A stretch of DNA of 64,000 nucleotides, taken from Mycolicibacterium litorale. GTDB lineage: Bacteria > Actinomycetota > Actinomycetes > Mycobacteriales > Mycobacteriaceae. Both the position numbers and the translations under genes were made by a program. The notes beneath the pieces were generated by a model. That model saw nothing but the letters and a program-made list of their open reading frames with translations. It ran no database searches and was not told the DNA's origin. Shown here piece after piece: positions 29,870 to 39,506 of this stretch (the stretch's first letter is position 1; every line of letters starts with the position of its first letter). The stretch spans positions 4,650,001 to 4,714,000 of the forward strand of contig NZ_AP022586.1 of assembly GCF_010731695.1 (NCBI RefSeq), in the 5' to 3' direction.

Positions 29870-31096
29870 ATGCGCATCGCTTTGTTGTCATACCGCAGCA
29901 AAACGCACTGCGGAGGTCAGGGCGTCTACGTCCGGCACCTCAGCCGCGGGCTGGCCGACCTCGGCCACGACGTCGAGGTGTTCTCCGGCCAGCCGTATCC
30001 GGAGGGGCTCGACCCACGGGTCCGCCTGACCAAGGTGCCGAGTCTGGACCTGTACCGCGAACCCGATCCGTTCCGCGTGCCCCGGCCGAGCGAGATCCGC
30101 GACCGCATCGACCTGCAGGAGCTGCTGACGACGTGGACCGCCGGGTTCCCCGAACCCAAGACGTTCACGCTGCGCGTCGCCCGCATCCTGGCCGAACGCC
30201 GCGATGACTTCGACGTCGTCCACGACAACCAGAGCCTCGGCACCGGCCTGCTGAAGATCGCGGCGGCGGGGCTGCCGGTGGTGGCCACCGTCCACCACCC
30301 GATCACGCGGGACAAGGTGGTGGACGTGGCGGCCGCCCGGTGGTGGCGTAAACCGCTGGTGCGGCGCTGGTACGGCTTCGCCGAGATGCAGAAGCAGGTC
30401 GCGCGCCAGATCCCCGAACTGCTGACCGTCTCGACCTCGTCGGCCACCGACATCGCCGACGACTTCGGGGTGTCCCCCGACCAGCTGCACGTGGTGCCGC
30501 TCGGCGTGGACACCGAGCTGTTCCGGCCGGCCGAGCACCGGGTCGGCGGCCGCATCATCGCGATCGCCAGCGCCGACGTCCCGCTCAAGGGCATCAGCCA
30601 TCTGCTGCACGCGGTCGCCCGGTTGCGGGTGGAACGCAACCTGGACGTCCAGCTGGTCAGCAAGCTGGAACCCAACGGACCGACGGAGAAGCTCATCGCC
30701 GAACTCGGGATCTCCGACATCGTGCACAGTTCCAGCGGTCTGTCCGACGAGGAACTCGCCGCGCTGCTCGCCTCGGCGGAGGTCGCCTGCATCCCGTCGC
30801 TGTACGAGGGGTTCTCGCTGCCTGCGGTGGAGGCGATGGCCAGCGGAACGCCGATCGTGGCCAGCCGCGCCGGCGCCCTGCCCGAGGTGGTGGGCGCCGA
30901 CGGCGAATGTGCCCGCCTGGTCGCACCGGGCGACGTCGACGACCTGACCAGGGCGCTGGGCGAACTGCTCGACTCGCCGGCGCAGCGACACCGCCTCGGT
31001 GCGGCGGGCCGTCGTCGCGCACTCGACGTGTTCAGCTGGGAATCGGTTGCGGCACAGACTGTCTCGGTCTACGAGCGGGCGATGGCGACATGCTGA
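29870..31096 (+). CDS. Family GT4 glycosyltransferase
   Basis: A GT-B fold protein of 408 residues. The N-terminal domain has MRIALLSYRSKTHCGGQGVYVRHLSRGLADLGHDV, the glycine-rich loop of GT4 retaining enzymes. The C-terminal domain has the donor site ACIPSLYEGFSLPAVEAMASGTPIVAS with the EX7E motif (E..SLPAVE). It transfers a sugar from a nucleotide donor to an unknown acceptor, probably at the inner membrane or cytoplasm. It is the first gene of a three-gene operon; its stop overlaps the methyltransferase start by 7 nt. Acceptor could be a lipid or polyketide of the cell envelope (inference). Confidence 0.88.
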   Translation: MRIALLSYRSKTHCGGQGVYVRHLSRGLADLGHDVEVFSGQPYPEGLDPRVRLTKVPSLDLYREPDPFRVPRPSEIRDRIDLQELLTTWTAGFPEPKTFTLRVARILAERRDDFDVVHDNQSLGTGLLKIAAAGLPVVATVHHPITRDKVVDVAAARWWRKPLVRRWYGFAEMQKQVARQIPELLTVSTSSATDIADDFGVSPDQLHVVPLGVDTELFRPAEHRVGGRIIAIASADVPLKGISHLLHAVARLRVERNLDVQLVSKLEPNGPTEKLIAELGISDIVHSSSGLSDEELAALLASAEVACIPSLYEGFSLPAVEAMASGTPIVASRAGALPEVVGADGECARLVAPGDVDDLTRALGELLDSPAQRHRLGAAGRRRALDVFSWESVAAQTVSVYERAMATC

Positions 31097-31815
31097 CCGT
31101 CGACTTCGACCGGCTGGGGATCGGGCCGGGCTCCAAGGTGATCGACGTCGGCTGCGGTGCCGGCCGGCACACCTTCGAGGCGTACCGGCGCGGTGCCGAC
31201 GTGATCGGCTTCGACCAGAACGCACAGGACCTCAACGACGTCGACGAGATCCTGCAGGCGATGAAGGCGCAGGGCGAAGTGCCTGCGTCGGCGAAAGGCG
31301 AAGCGGTCAAAGGCGATGCGCTCGACCTTCCGTACGCCGACGGCACCTTCGACTGCGTGATCGCCTCGGAGATCCTCGAGCACGTCCCGCAGGACGAACA
31401 GGCCATCGCCGAACTCGTTCGGGTCCTCAAACCCGGTGGCTCACTGGCGATCACCGTGCCGCGCTGGCTGCCCGAGCGGATCTGCTGGCTGCTGTCCGAC
31501 GAGTACCACGCCAACGAGGGCGGCCACATCCGCATCTACAAGGCCGACGAACTGCGCGACAAGGTCACCGCACACGGACTGCGGCTCACCCACACCCACC
31601 ACGCCCACGCGCTGCACTCGCCGTTCTGGTGGCTCAAGTGCGCGGTGGGCACGTCGAAGAACGACCATCCCGCGGTCGCGGCGTACCACAAGTTGCTGGT
31701 GTGGGACATGATGTCGGCGCCCTGGCTGACCCGACGCGGTGAGGAACTGCTCAACCCGCTGATCGGCAAGAGTGTCGCGCTGTACTTCGAGAAGCCGGCG
31801 GATGTTCGCCGCTGA
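31090..31815 (+). CDS. Class I SAM-dependent methyltransferase
   Basis: A protein of 241 residues. SAM motif I is VIDVGCGAGRHTFEAYRRGADVIGFD (about 17-42), followed by GDALDLPYADGTFDCVIASEILEHVP and the post-II segment LVRVLKPGGSLAITVPRWLPE. The C-terminal half includes HHAHALHSPFWWLKCAVG. The family methylates small molecules such as lipids, quinones or sugars. Overlaps of 7 nt with the glycosyltransferase and 14 nt with the next gene show strict operon structure, so it probably acts on the same product as its neighbours. Confidence 0.86.
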   Translation: MLTVDFDRLGIGPGSKVIDVGCGAGRHTFEAYRRGADVIGFDQNAQDLNDVDEILQAMKAQGEVPASAKGEAVKGDALDLPYADGTFDCVIASEILEHVPQDEQAIAELVRVLKPGGSLAITVPRWLPERICWLLSDEYHANEGGHIRIYKADELRDKVTAHGLRLTHTHHAHALHSPFWWLKCAVGTSKNDHPAVAAYHKLLVWDMMSAPWLTRRGEELLNPLIGKSVALYFEKPADVRR

Positions 31816-32872
31816 GCTCCCTGGGATCCCGGGCGTCTTCACCCCGGCCCAGTGCCGCCAGACCGCGGAATCCATTGCAGCCGAACAGGAATCCTCCGGT
31901 GCGATTCCGTGGTTCAGCGGCGGGCACACCGATCCGTGGGACCACGTCGAATCGGCGATGGCGCTGACGGTCGCGGGGTTGATCGAACCGGCACGGGCGG
32001 CCTACGAGTGGAGTCGCGCCACGCAGCGTCCCGACGGTTCGTGGCCGATCCAGTTCCGCAACGGCGTGATCGAGGATGCCAACAGCGACAGCAACTTCTG
32101 CGCCTACATCGCGACGGGCGTGTGGCACCACCTGCTGATCACGGGGGACCGCGCGTTCGCCGAGACGATGTGGCCGGTGGTCGCCAAGGCGATCGACTTC
32201 GTGCTGGACCTGCAGCGGCCCAACGGTGAGATCTCCTGGGCGCAGAGCGAAGCCGGGCCCATCCCGGAGGCGCTGCTGACCGGCTGCGCGAGCATCCACC
32301 ACAGCATCCGGTGCGCGCTCGCGCTCGCCGACTACTTCGACGACCCGCAGCCCGAGTGGGAGGTGGCCGTCGGCCGGTTGGGCCATGCGATCGTCGCGCA
32401 TCCGGGGTCGTTCGTGCCCAAGGACCGGCACGCGATGGAGTGGTACTACCCGGTGCTGTGCGGTGCGCTGCGCGGACCGGAGGCCCATACCCGGATCGAC
32501 GACCGCTGGGACGATTTCGTGGTGCCGGGTCTGGGCATTCGATGCGTCGACGATCGGCCCTGGGTGACCGGCGCCGAGACGTGCGAGCTGGTGATGGCGC
32601 TCGACGCGATCGGCGACTCGGCCCGCGCACACCAGCAGTTCGCCGCCATGCACCATCTGCGTGAGGCCGACGGATCCTATTGGACCGGACTGGTTTTCGC
32701 TGACGGGAAGCGCTGGCCCGAGGAGCGGACCACGTGGACCGGCGCGGCCGTCATCCTGGCCGCCGACGCGCTGACCGGCACCACCGCGGGCAGCGGGATC
32801 TTCCGCGCCGAGGACCTGCCGCGCGGCCTCGAGGACGAGTTCGACTGCGCCTGCGCCGTCAGCGACCGCTAG
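31802..32872 (+). CDS. Prenyltransferase/squalene-cyclase-like (alpha/alpha) toroid protein
   Basis: A protein of 356 residues. Repeated short motifs of the QW type appear at regular spacing (TQRPDGSW, LQRPNGEISW, EADGSYWTG), as in terpene cyclase, prenyltransferase and glycoside hydrolase toroids. HTDPWDHVESAMAL and DANSDSNFCAYIATGVWHHLL give acidic patches that could be catalytic. It may act on a prenyl or glycosyl group; no DxDD cyclase motif was found. ATG 31802 overlaps the methyltransferase by 14 nt. The triad with a glycosyltransferase and methyltransferase suggests synthesis or trimming of a glycosylated, methylated product, but I cannot name it. Confidence 0.7.
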   Translation: MFAAELPGIPGVFTPAQCRQTAESIAAEQESSGAIPWFSGGHTDPWDHVESAMALTVAGLIEPARAAYEWSRATQRPDGSWPIQFRNGVIEDANSDSNFCAYIATGVWHHLLITGDRAFAETMWPVVAKAIDFVLDLQRPNGEISWAQSEAGPIPEALLTGCASIHHSIRCALALADYFDDPQPEWEVAVGRLGHAIVAHPGSFVPKDRHAMEWYYPVLCGALRGPEAHTRIDDRWDDFVVPGLGIRCVDDRPWVTGAETCELVMALDAIGDSARAHQQFAAMHHLREADGSYWTGLVFADGKRWPEERTTWTGAAVILAADALTGTTAGSGIFRAEDLPRGLEDEFDCACAVSDR

Positions 32873-32879
32873 AACCCCG

Positions 32880-34172
<1,293 letters not shown>

Positions 34173-34176
<4 letters not shown>

Positions 34177-34754
34177 CCGCCGAGCAGTGCCGTCGACGCG
34201 ACGACCGCTGGTTCGAGGATTCCGCGCACGTCGCTGCCGTCCTCGAAGAACAGTGCGGTCAGCTCCCGCAACCCGCCGAGGAGTAGGACGGCAAGCGGCC
34301 GGGTCAACGGCTTCTTGCCCGCGCGCCGGAACCCGGGGCTGGACGTGAGGTCGATCAGCATGTCGGTGAGGCGGTCGATCGCCCAGCGGTGCAGCGGATT
34401 CGCCTGCGCGCCGAGGCCGGGCAGTTCACGGATCCAGCTCAGCGTGATCGCCGGCCGCGCCGCGATGTGGTCGACGTAGGCCCCGACGGCCTGTCGGATC
34501 TGCTCGTCCCATTCGGCGTCCGGATCGACTGCTGCGTGGATGCGGGCGATCAGCGCGTCGTTGTTGGTGCGCAGCAGTTCGACGAAACAGTCTTCTTTGG
34601 TGTCGAACCGGCCGTAGAAGGTGCGCTTCGAGGTGTGCGCGTGGCGGACGATGTCGGCGACGGTGGTGTCGCGGTATCCGCGCTCGGCGATCGACGACGC
34701 CAGCCCGTCCAGCAACCGGGTGCGGAACAGGTCTTCGTGCACCGCCGTCGTCAT
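34173..34754 (-). CDS. TetR-family regulator divergent from P450
   Basis: A protein of 193 residues. HTH: TVADIVRHAHTSKRTFYGRFDTKEDCFVELL (about 31-61). ATG 34754 has GGGGAGG upstream. It is divergent from a cytochrome P450 gene, with 96 bp between the starts containing two GGTAC-based inverted repeats. The M. tuberculosis pair Rv0135c (TetR) and cyp138 (Rv0136) has the same arrangement, as I recall it. It is likely a repressor of itself and the P450, released by a hydrophobic ligand. Confidence 0.87.
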
Positions 34755-34783
34755 GGCACCTCCCCGGCACCCTTGCATCACGT

Positions 34784-34832
34784 GGTACCAGGCGGTACCG
34801 TACCCCACAAATCCGCGGTACAGCGCAGTACC
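34784..34832. promoter_or_regulatory. Two GGTAC-type inverted repeats between TetR and P450 genes
   Basis: GGTACC-AGGC-GGTACC (34784-34799) and GGTAC-AGCGCA-GTACC (34817-34832) lie in the 96-bp divergent region, a likely double operator for the TetR protein. Confidence 0.55.
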
Positions 34833-34850
34833 ACAACCGGCTGGAGTGCC

Positions 34851-36200
34851 ATGAGCGAAGCAACCGTTGCCGAAGTTCCCGCCCCGAGCCCCCGCGCGGT
34901 GCGTCTGCCGCCCGCATTGCCCGCTCCGATGGCGCTGCAGGGCATTCCCTTCGCCTTCGCCCGCCGCCAACTCGTCGCGTGGCTGTCCCGGCGGTATGGC
35001 ACCGCCTTCACCCTGAACGTTCCGATGTTCGGACGCACCGTGATCGTCGCCGACCCGCAACTGGCCAAACAGCTCTTCATGGCCCCCACCGAGGACGTCG
35101 GGAACATCCAGCCCAACCTGAGCCGGATCCTGGGCTCGGGCTCGGTGTTCGCGCTCGACGGCACCGAGCACCGTCGTCGCCGCAAGTTGCTCACCCCGCC
35201 CTTCCACGGCAAGAGCATCAAGAACTACGAGAAGGTCTTCGAGGAGGAGACGCTGCGCGAATCGGCCACCTGGCCCGAGGGGCGACCGTTCGAGACGCTC
35301 GAACCGATGATGCGCATCACGCTCAACGCGATCCTGCGGGCGGTGTTCGGCGCCGAGGGCGAGAAACTCGACGAGCTGCGCCGCATCATCCCGCCGTGGG
35401 TGACGCTGGGCTCGCGGTTGGCGACCATTCCCAGTCCGCCGCGCACCTTCGGCCGGTGGACGCCGTGGGGCCGGATCGCCGAGTACCGCAGGCGATACGA
35501 CGAAGTGATCGACCGGCTGATCGACGAGGTGAGGGCCGACCCGCGCTTCGACGAACGCGACGACGTGCTGGCTCTGCTGCTGCGCAGTGCCTACGAAGAC
35601 GGCACCGAGATGACGCGTCAGGAGATCGCCGACGAACTGCTGACCCTGCTTGCCGCCGGGCACGAGACGACCGCGTCGACCATGGGCTGGGTGTTCGAGC
35701 GCATCAGCCGCCACCCCCAGGTGCTGGCCAGGCTCGTCGACGAGGCCGCCACCGACGACAACACCTACCGGCAGGCGACGATCCTCGAAGTGCAGCGCCA
35801 CCGCACCGTCATCGACTTCGCGGGCCGCCACGTCTACGCGCCGACGTTCCAACTCGGCGAATGGGTGATCCCGCGCGGCTACTCGATCGTGGTCGCGATC
35901 GCGCGCATCCACGAGACGTCCGACGACTTCGTGGATCCGCAGCGGTTCGACCCGGAACGGTTCGTCGGCACCCGGCCGCCGACGTTCTCACACCTGCCCT
36001 TCGGCGGAGGCACCCGCCGTTGTGTCGGGGCGGTGTTCGCCAACGTGGAGATGGACATCGTCCTGCGAACGGTGTTGCGGCACTTCGACATCGAGACGAC
36101 CACGGCGCCCGCGGAGAAGGTGCACTCCCGAGGGGTCGCGTTCACGCCGAAGGCCGGCGGGCAGGTCACCCTGCGCCGCCGGCCCCAACCGCTGGCCTGA
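34851..36200 (+). CDS. Cytochrome P450 (CYP138-like)
   Basis: A protein of 449 residues. The haem ligand loop FGGGTRRCVGAVFA has Cys391; the I-helix is LLAAGHETTAS; ExxR lies near QRHRTV region (the usual K-helix is less typical). No membrane anchor is seen, as usual for bacterial P450s. It oxidises an unknown hydrophobic substrate using ferredoxin electrons. Gene order (TetR, P450, msrA, NTF2-like, epimerase) resembles the M. tuberculosis cyp138 locus from memory, which supports a CYP138-type assignment. Probably controlled by the divergent TetR gene. Confidence 0.9.
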   Translation: MSEATVAEVPAPSPRAVRLPPALPAPMALQGIPFAFARRQLVAWLSRRYGTAFTLNVPMFGRTVIVADPQLAKQLFMAPTEDVGNIQPNLSRILGSGSVFALDGTEHRRRRKLLTPPFHGKSIKNYEKVFEEETLRESATWPEGRPFETLEPMMRITLNAILRAVFGAEGEKLDELRRIIPPWVTLGSRLATIPSPPRTFGRWTPWGRIAEYRRRYDEVIDRLIDEVRADPRFDERDDVLALLLRSAYEDGTEMTRQEIADELLTLLAAGHETTASTMGWVFERISRHPQVLARLVDEAATDDNTYRQATILEVQRHRTVIDFAGRHVYAPTFQLGEWVIPRGYSIVVAIARIHETSDDFVDPQRFDPERFVGTRPPTFSHLPFGGGTRRCVGAVFANVEMDIVLRTVLRHFDIETTTAPAEKVHSRGVAFTPKAGGQVTLRRRPQPLA

Positions 36201-36202
36201 GT

Positions 36203-36730
36203 TCAGGCTCTGGCGTCCGCTTTCGTCTCCGAGCGCTTGGGCAGCTTCCAGTCCGGCCGCGGGAAGTGGCAGGTGTACCCCCACGGCATCCGCTCCAGGT
36301 AATCCTGGTGCTCCGGTTCGGCCTCCCAGAACTCACTGGCCGGCGTCACCTCGGTGACCACCTTGCCCGGCCACAGGCCGGAGGCGTCCACGTCGGCGAT
36401 GGTGTCGAGCGCGACCCGCTTCTGCTCGTCGTCGGTGTAGAAGATCGCCGAGCGGTAGCTGGTGCCGACATCGTTGCCCTGCCGGTTCTTCGTCGTCGGA
36501 TCGTGGATCTGGAAGAAGAACTCGAGCAGCGCCCGGTAGTCGGTCTGCGCCGGGTCGTAGGTGATCTCGATCGACTCGGCGTGGCCCGGGTGGTTGCGGT
36601 AGGTGGGGTGGTCGTTCTGCCCGCCGGTGTAGCCGACCCGCGTCGACACCACACCCGGCTGCTTACGGATCAGATCCTGCATACCCCAGAAGCAGCCGCC
36701 CGCCAGGATGGCCTTCTTGTATTCGGTCAT
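36203..36730 (-). CDS. msrA: Peptide methionine sulfoxide reductase A
   Basis: A protein of 175 residues with the active-site GGCFWG (Cys13) near the N-terminus, GYTGG, and [17 protein letters not shown]. It reduces the S-form of methionine sulfoxide in proteins. The start overlaps the end of msrB as ATGA, so both repair enzymes are made together. It ends 2 nt from the converging P450 gene. Confidence 0.96.
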   Translation of the reverse strand: MTEYKKAILAGGCFWGMQDLIRKQPGVVSTRVGYTGGQNDHPTYRNHPGHAESIEITYDPAQTDYRALLEFFFQIHDPTTKNRQGNDVGTSYRSAIFYTDDEQKRVALDTIADVDASGLWPGKVVTEVTPASEFWEAEPEHQDYLERMPWGYTCHFPRPDWKLPKRSETKADARA

Positions 36731-37209
36731 CGCGCTTCCTCCTTGTCGGCCGCTTCGAACAGCGTCCGGTATTCGCCATATCCTTGCGCCTCGAGCTCGT
36801 CGAGGTGGACGAACCGCAGCGCCGCCGAGTTGATGCAGTACCGCAGCCCGCCCTGCGCGCGGGGCCCGTCGGTGAAGACGTGGCCGAGGTGGCTGTCCCC
36901 GTGCGCCGAACGCACCTCCGTGCGGATCATCAGGTGGCTGAAGTCCCGCTTCTCCGCCACGTTCGCCGCTTCCAACGGCCGGGTGAAGCTCGGCCAGCCG
37001 CTTCCGCTCTCGAACTTGTCGACCGAGGCGAACAACGGCTCACCCGAGACCACGTCGACGTAGATGCCCGGCTCGTGGTTGTCCCAGTACTCACCGGTGA
37101 ACGGCCGCTCGGTGCCGCCCTCCTGCGTGACGTGGTATTGCTCGGGGGACAGCGCGTCCACCGCGGCGGGATTCCTGTTGTAGCGATCGTTGTCATGACC
37201 CTGTGCCAC
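36727..37209 (-). CDS. msrB: Peptide methionine sulfoxide reductase B (lacking zinc cysteines)
   Basis: A protein of 160 residues from GTG 37209 (GAGGAGG upstream). The catalytic Cys is in [13 protein letters not shown] (about Cys125), with GSGWPSF and HLGHVF. The zinc-binding pairs of most MsrB proteins are absent: [13 protein letters not shown] replaces GxYxCxxCxxxLF, and GDSHLGHVF replaces CGAHLGHVF. It therefore belongs to the zinc-free MsrB class and probably uses a different resolving route. It reduces the R-form of methionine sulfoxide. Cotranscribed with msrA. Confidence 0.95.
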   Translation of the reverse strand: MAQGHDNDRYNRNPAAVDALSPEQYHVTQEGGTERPFTGEYWDNHEPGIYVDVVSGEPLFASVDKFESGSGWPSFTRPLEAANVAEKRDFSHLMIRTEVRSAHGDSHLGHVFTDGPRAQGGLRYCINSAALRFVHLDELEAQGYGEYRTLFEAADKEEAR

Positions 37210-37296
37210 ATGACCTCCTCGTGTGCACCCTCTACAACCGTATGCCGGGCCACGATCATCCCTGTTCGGCGGCGCCGCACCCTCGACAAAAGCGCG

Positions 37297-37310
37297 TAGA
37301 ACGTGTTCTA
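37297..37310 (+). promoter_or_regulatory. Palindrome matching the KstR operator pattern
   Basis: TAGAAC-GT-GTTCTA is a perfect 6-bp inverted repeat that fits the KstR consensus TNNAACNNGTTNNA of steroid-catabolism genes. It lies 9 nt before the NTF2-like gene start at 37320. Confidence 0.5.
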
Positions 37311-37319
37311 GTTCTGGAT

Positions 37320-37835
37320 GTGACGAGCACGGATTCCGCCCGGTTCACCCGCTCGGAGCTGATCTCGGCGTTCGCGACGTTCGAGGAGACGGTCGCCCAC
37401 GCCGCAGAGACCCGCGACTGGGATCCCTGGGTCGAGCAGTACAGCCCCGACGTCCTCTACATCGAGCACGCGGCGGGCACCATGCGTGGCCGTGAAGCGG
37501 TCAGGACGTGGATCTGGAAGACGATGACGAGCTTCCCCGGCAGCTACATGACGGCGTTCCCGGCACTGTGGTCGGTCGCCGACGAGGCCACCGGCCGGAT
37601 CATCTGCGAACTCGACAACCCGATGCGCGATCCCGGCGACGGCTCGATCATCAGCGCCACGAACATCTCGATCATCACCTACGCGGGCGACGGTCTGTGG
37701 TGCCGTCAGGAGGATGTCTACAACCCGCTGCGGTTCGTCTCGGCGACGATGAAATGGTGCCGCAAGGCCGCCGAGCTGGGCACGCTCACCGACGAGGCGG
37801 CGGCGTGGATGACGCAGTACGGAGGCGGCCGGTGA
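37320..37835 (+). CDS. NTF2/SnoaL-like protein
   Basis: A protein of 171 residues from GTG 37320. The SnoaL-like cone fold is suggested by [49 protein letters not shown] and by strands with [29 protein letters not shown]. Members act as isomerases, hydrolases or dehydratases, including in steroid and polyketide degradation. It is coupled by a GTGA overlap to an NAD-dependent epimerase-like gene. The same order occurs beside msrA in M. tuberculosis (Rv0138-Rv0139, from memory). A KstR-type box at its promoter suggests a link to steroid or lipid catabolism. Confidence 0.8.
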   Translation: MTSTDSARFTRSELISAFATFEETVAHAAETRDWDPWVEQYSPDVLYIEHAAGTMRGREAVRTWIWKTMTSFPGSYMTAFPALWSVADEATGRIICELDNPMRDPGDGSIISATNISIITYAGDGLWCRQEDVYNPLRFVSATMKWCRKAAELGTLTDEAAAWMTQYGGGR

Positions 37836-38854
37836 GCACCGCGCTGGTCATCGGGGCCAACGGGTTCCTCGGCTCCCACGTCACCCGCCGACTCGTCGCC
37901 GACGGCCACGACGTGCGGGTGATGGTGCGTCCGACCGCCAGGACCGTCGGCATCGACGGCCTGTCGGTGAAGCGGTTCATCGGCGACATCTGGGACGACG
38001 AGACCCTGCGCGAGGCGATGACCGGGTGCGACGACGTGTACTACTGCGTGGTCGACGCCCGTGGCTGGCTGCGCGATCCCGCACCGCTGTTCCGCACCAA
38101 CGTCCACGGCACCCGCAACGTGCTCGACGTGGCCGTCGACGTGACCCGGGACATCCCCTTGCGCCGCTTCGTGTTCACCAGCAGCTACGTCACCGTCGGC
38201 CGCCGCCGCGGGCGCCGGGCCACCGAGGAGGACGTGGTGGACGTGCGGCGCGTGACGCCCTATGTGCGGTCCCGGGTGCAGGGTGAGGAATTGGTGCTGC
38301 GGTACGCCCGGGAGCGAGGCCTCCCCGCTGTGGCGATGTGCGTGTCGACGACGTACGGCAGCGGCGACTGGGGCCGCACCCCGCACGGCGCGATCATCGC
38401 CGGCGCCGCGTTCGGCAAGTTGCCGTTCGTGATGAGCGGTATCGAACTCGAAGCGGTCGGCGTCGACGACGCGGCGCGCGCCATTCTGCTGGCCGCCGAG
38501 CACGGCAGGCCGGGGGAGCGGTACCTGATCTCGGAGAAGATGATCAGCAACGCCGAGGTCGCGCGGATCGCGGCGGAGGCGGCCGGGGTGGCGCCGCCGA
38601 AGCGGTCGATGCCGCTGCCGGTGTCGTATGCGCTCGCCGCGCTGGGCAGCGCCAAGTCGCGGGTGCGGGGCACCGACGAGCGGATGTCGCTGGAATCGCT
38701 GCGGTTGATGCGCGCCGAGGCGCCGTTGGACCACTCCAAGGCCGTGCGGGAGCTCGGGTGGCAGCCGCGGCCGGTCGAGGAGTCGATCGCCGAGGCCGCG
38801 CGCTTCTGGGTGAGCCTGCGGAAGGCCAAGCGGGAGAGCACGACGACGACGTAG
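37832..38854 (+). CDS. NAD(P)-dependent epimerase/dehydratase-family protein
   Basis: A protein of 340 residues from GTG 37832, overlapping the previous stop as GTGA. Rossmann motif ALVIGANGFLGSHVTRRLVADGHDVRVMVR; then CDDVYYCVVDARGW, FVFTSSYVTVG and a Tyr/Lys-like catalytic area that is not the classic YxxxK (YVRSRVQGEE). It belongs to the extended SDR group that includes 3-beta-hydroxysteroid dehydrogenase-like and dihydroflavonol reductase-like enzymes. It probably oxidises or reduces a product handled by the NTF2-like partner. Its stop codon is followed at once by a CAGGAGG site for the next small ORF. Confidence 0.85.
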   Translation: MSTALVIGANGFLGSHVTRRLVADGHDVRVMVRPTARTVGIDGLSVKRFIGDIWDDETLREAMTGCDDVYYCVVDARGWLRDPAPLFRTNVHGTRNVLDVAVDVTRDIPLRRFVFTSSYVTVGRRRGRRATEEDVVDVRRVTPYVRSRVQGEELVLRYARERGLPAVAMCVSTTYGSGDWGRTPHGAIIAGAAFGKLPFVMSGIELEAVGVDDAARAILLAAEHGRPGERYLISEKMISNAEVARIAAEAAGVAPPKRSMPLPVSYALAALGSAKSRVRGTDERMSLESLRLMRAEAPLDHSKAVRELGWQPRPVEESIAEAARFWVSLRKAKRESTTTT

Positions 38855-38867
38855 CAGGAGGTGTTCG

Positions 38868-38990
38868 ATGCCGGCTCCCAGGTGGCTCGCCCGAGCCGAC
38901 CGCACCGACATGCCGAGGTTCCCGCCGGTCCGTTACCTCCTTGCGCTGACGCGTGTTTGGGAATTCCTCTACCTGCGGATCGCCGCGTGA
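38868..38990 (+). CDS. Very small protein, 40 residues
   Basis: MPAPRWLARADRTDMPRFPP is followed by a hydrophobic, aromatic end (VRYLLALTRVWEFLYLRIAA). A full AGGAGG site lies 6 nt before the ATG, immediately after the epimerase stop, which argues for real translation in the same operon. I do not recognise it. Its basic start and hydrophobic C-terminal half could place it at the membrane. The stop overlaps a second tiny ORF as GTGA. Confidence 0.5.
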   Translation: MPAPRWLARADRTDMPRFPPVRYLLALTRVWEFLYLRIAA

Positions 38991-39076
38991 CCCGCGTCGA
39001 CCTGATCATGGCGGCGGCGATGAATCGGGTGCCTGCCCTGCGCACGATGGCGCAGTTTCACCGCTACGCGTTCTGA
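38987..39076 (+). CDS. Very small protein, 29 residues, coupled to the previous ORF
   Basis: Starts at GTG 38987 within the GTGA overlap and reads MTRVDLIMAAAMNRVPALRT, then MAQFHRYAF. It has no known match to me. The overlap arrangement is the same as that of real coupled genes elsewhere in the window, but the ORF is short and could be chance or the tail of a frameshifted remnant. Confidence 0.35.
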   Translation: MTRVDLIMAAAMNRVPALRTMAQFHRYAF

Positions 39077-39086
39077 CGCGCGATTC

Positions 39087-39143
39087 CTGCCACCCGCCGG
39101 TCAATCTCTGCCAGCCGGAATCAGTGCCCTGAGCTGCTGGTTT
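39087..39143 (+). promoter_or_regulatory. Conserved promoter element of paralog B
   Basis: CTGCCA at 39087 and 39108 (21 bp apart), GGAAT at 39117-39121, 18 nt, GTTT at 39140-39143. The sequence around GTTTGAACGATCAGACCGG is almost identical before paralog C. Confidence 0.65.
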
Positions 39144-39203
39144 GAACGATCAGACCGGCCGGGAGATCGCTTTCGGACCGCTAGCCGAGGAAGAGGTAGG
39201 GAA

Positions 39204-39452
39204 ATGAACAAGTTCGGATTCGCCGCCGTCGCCGCAAGTGGTCTGGCCGCCGCGTTCCTGGGTCTGGCCGCTCCCGCGCAGGCCGCCCCGGCCGGGCCGG
39301 ACAACGCCCAGGATGCGATCAGCTCGCTGGACGACCGTGGCTACTCGGTGCGGGTGAACCATCAGGGCATGGTCAAGCCGCTGGACCAGTCGAGCGTGGT
39401 CTCGGTGCGCTATGACAACGACGACCGCGTGGTGTACGTCAACGTCCGCTGA
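39204..39452 (+). CDS. Small secreted protein, paralog B
   Basis: A protein of 82 residues, same length and layout as paralogs A and C: signal peptide ending AQA, then APAGPDNAQDAISSLDDRGY and a strand-rich C-terminus (VVSVRYDNDDRVVYVNVR). It differs from A and C at a handful of positions. No Cys, no metal motif. Its own promoter (39087-39143), AG-rich ribosome site (GAGGTAGGG) and hairpin terminator make it a free-standing transcription unit. Function unknown. Confidence 0.86.
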   Translation: MNKFGFAAVAASGLAAAFLGLAAPAQAAPAGPDNAQDAISSLDDRGYSVRVNHQGMVKPLDQSSVVSVRYDNDDRVVYVNVR

Positions 39453-39470
39453 GGCCGACCCGCGTGTGAC

Positions 39471-39498
39471 GAGGGGCATCCCGATCGGGGTGCCCCTC
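39471..39498 (+). terminator. Terminator hairpin after paralog B
   Basis: GAGGGGCATCCC and GGGGTGCCCCTC pair (one G-T) around GAT and are followed by TTTCG, 18 nt after the stop. Confidence 0.7.
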
Positions 39499-39506
39499 TT
39501 TCGTGG

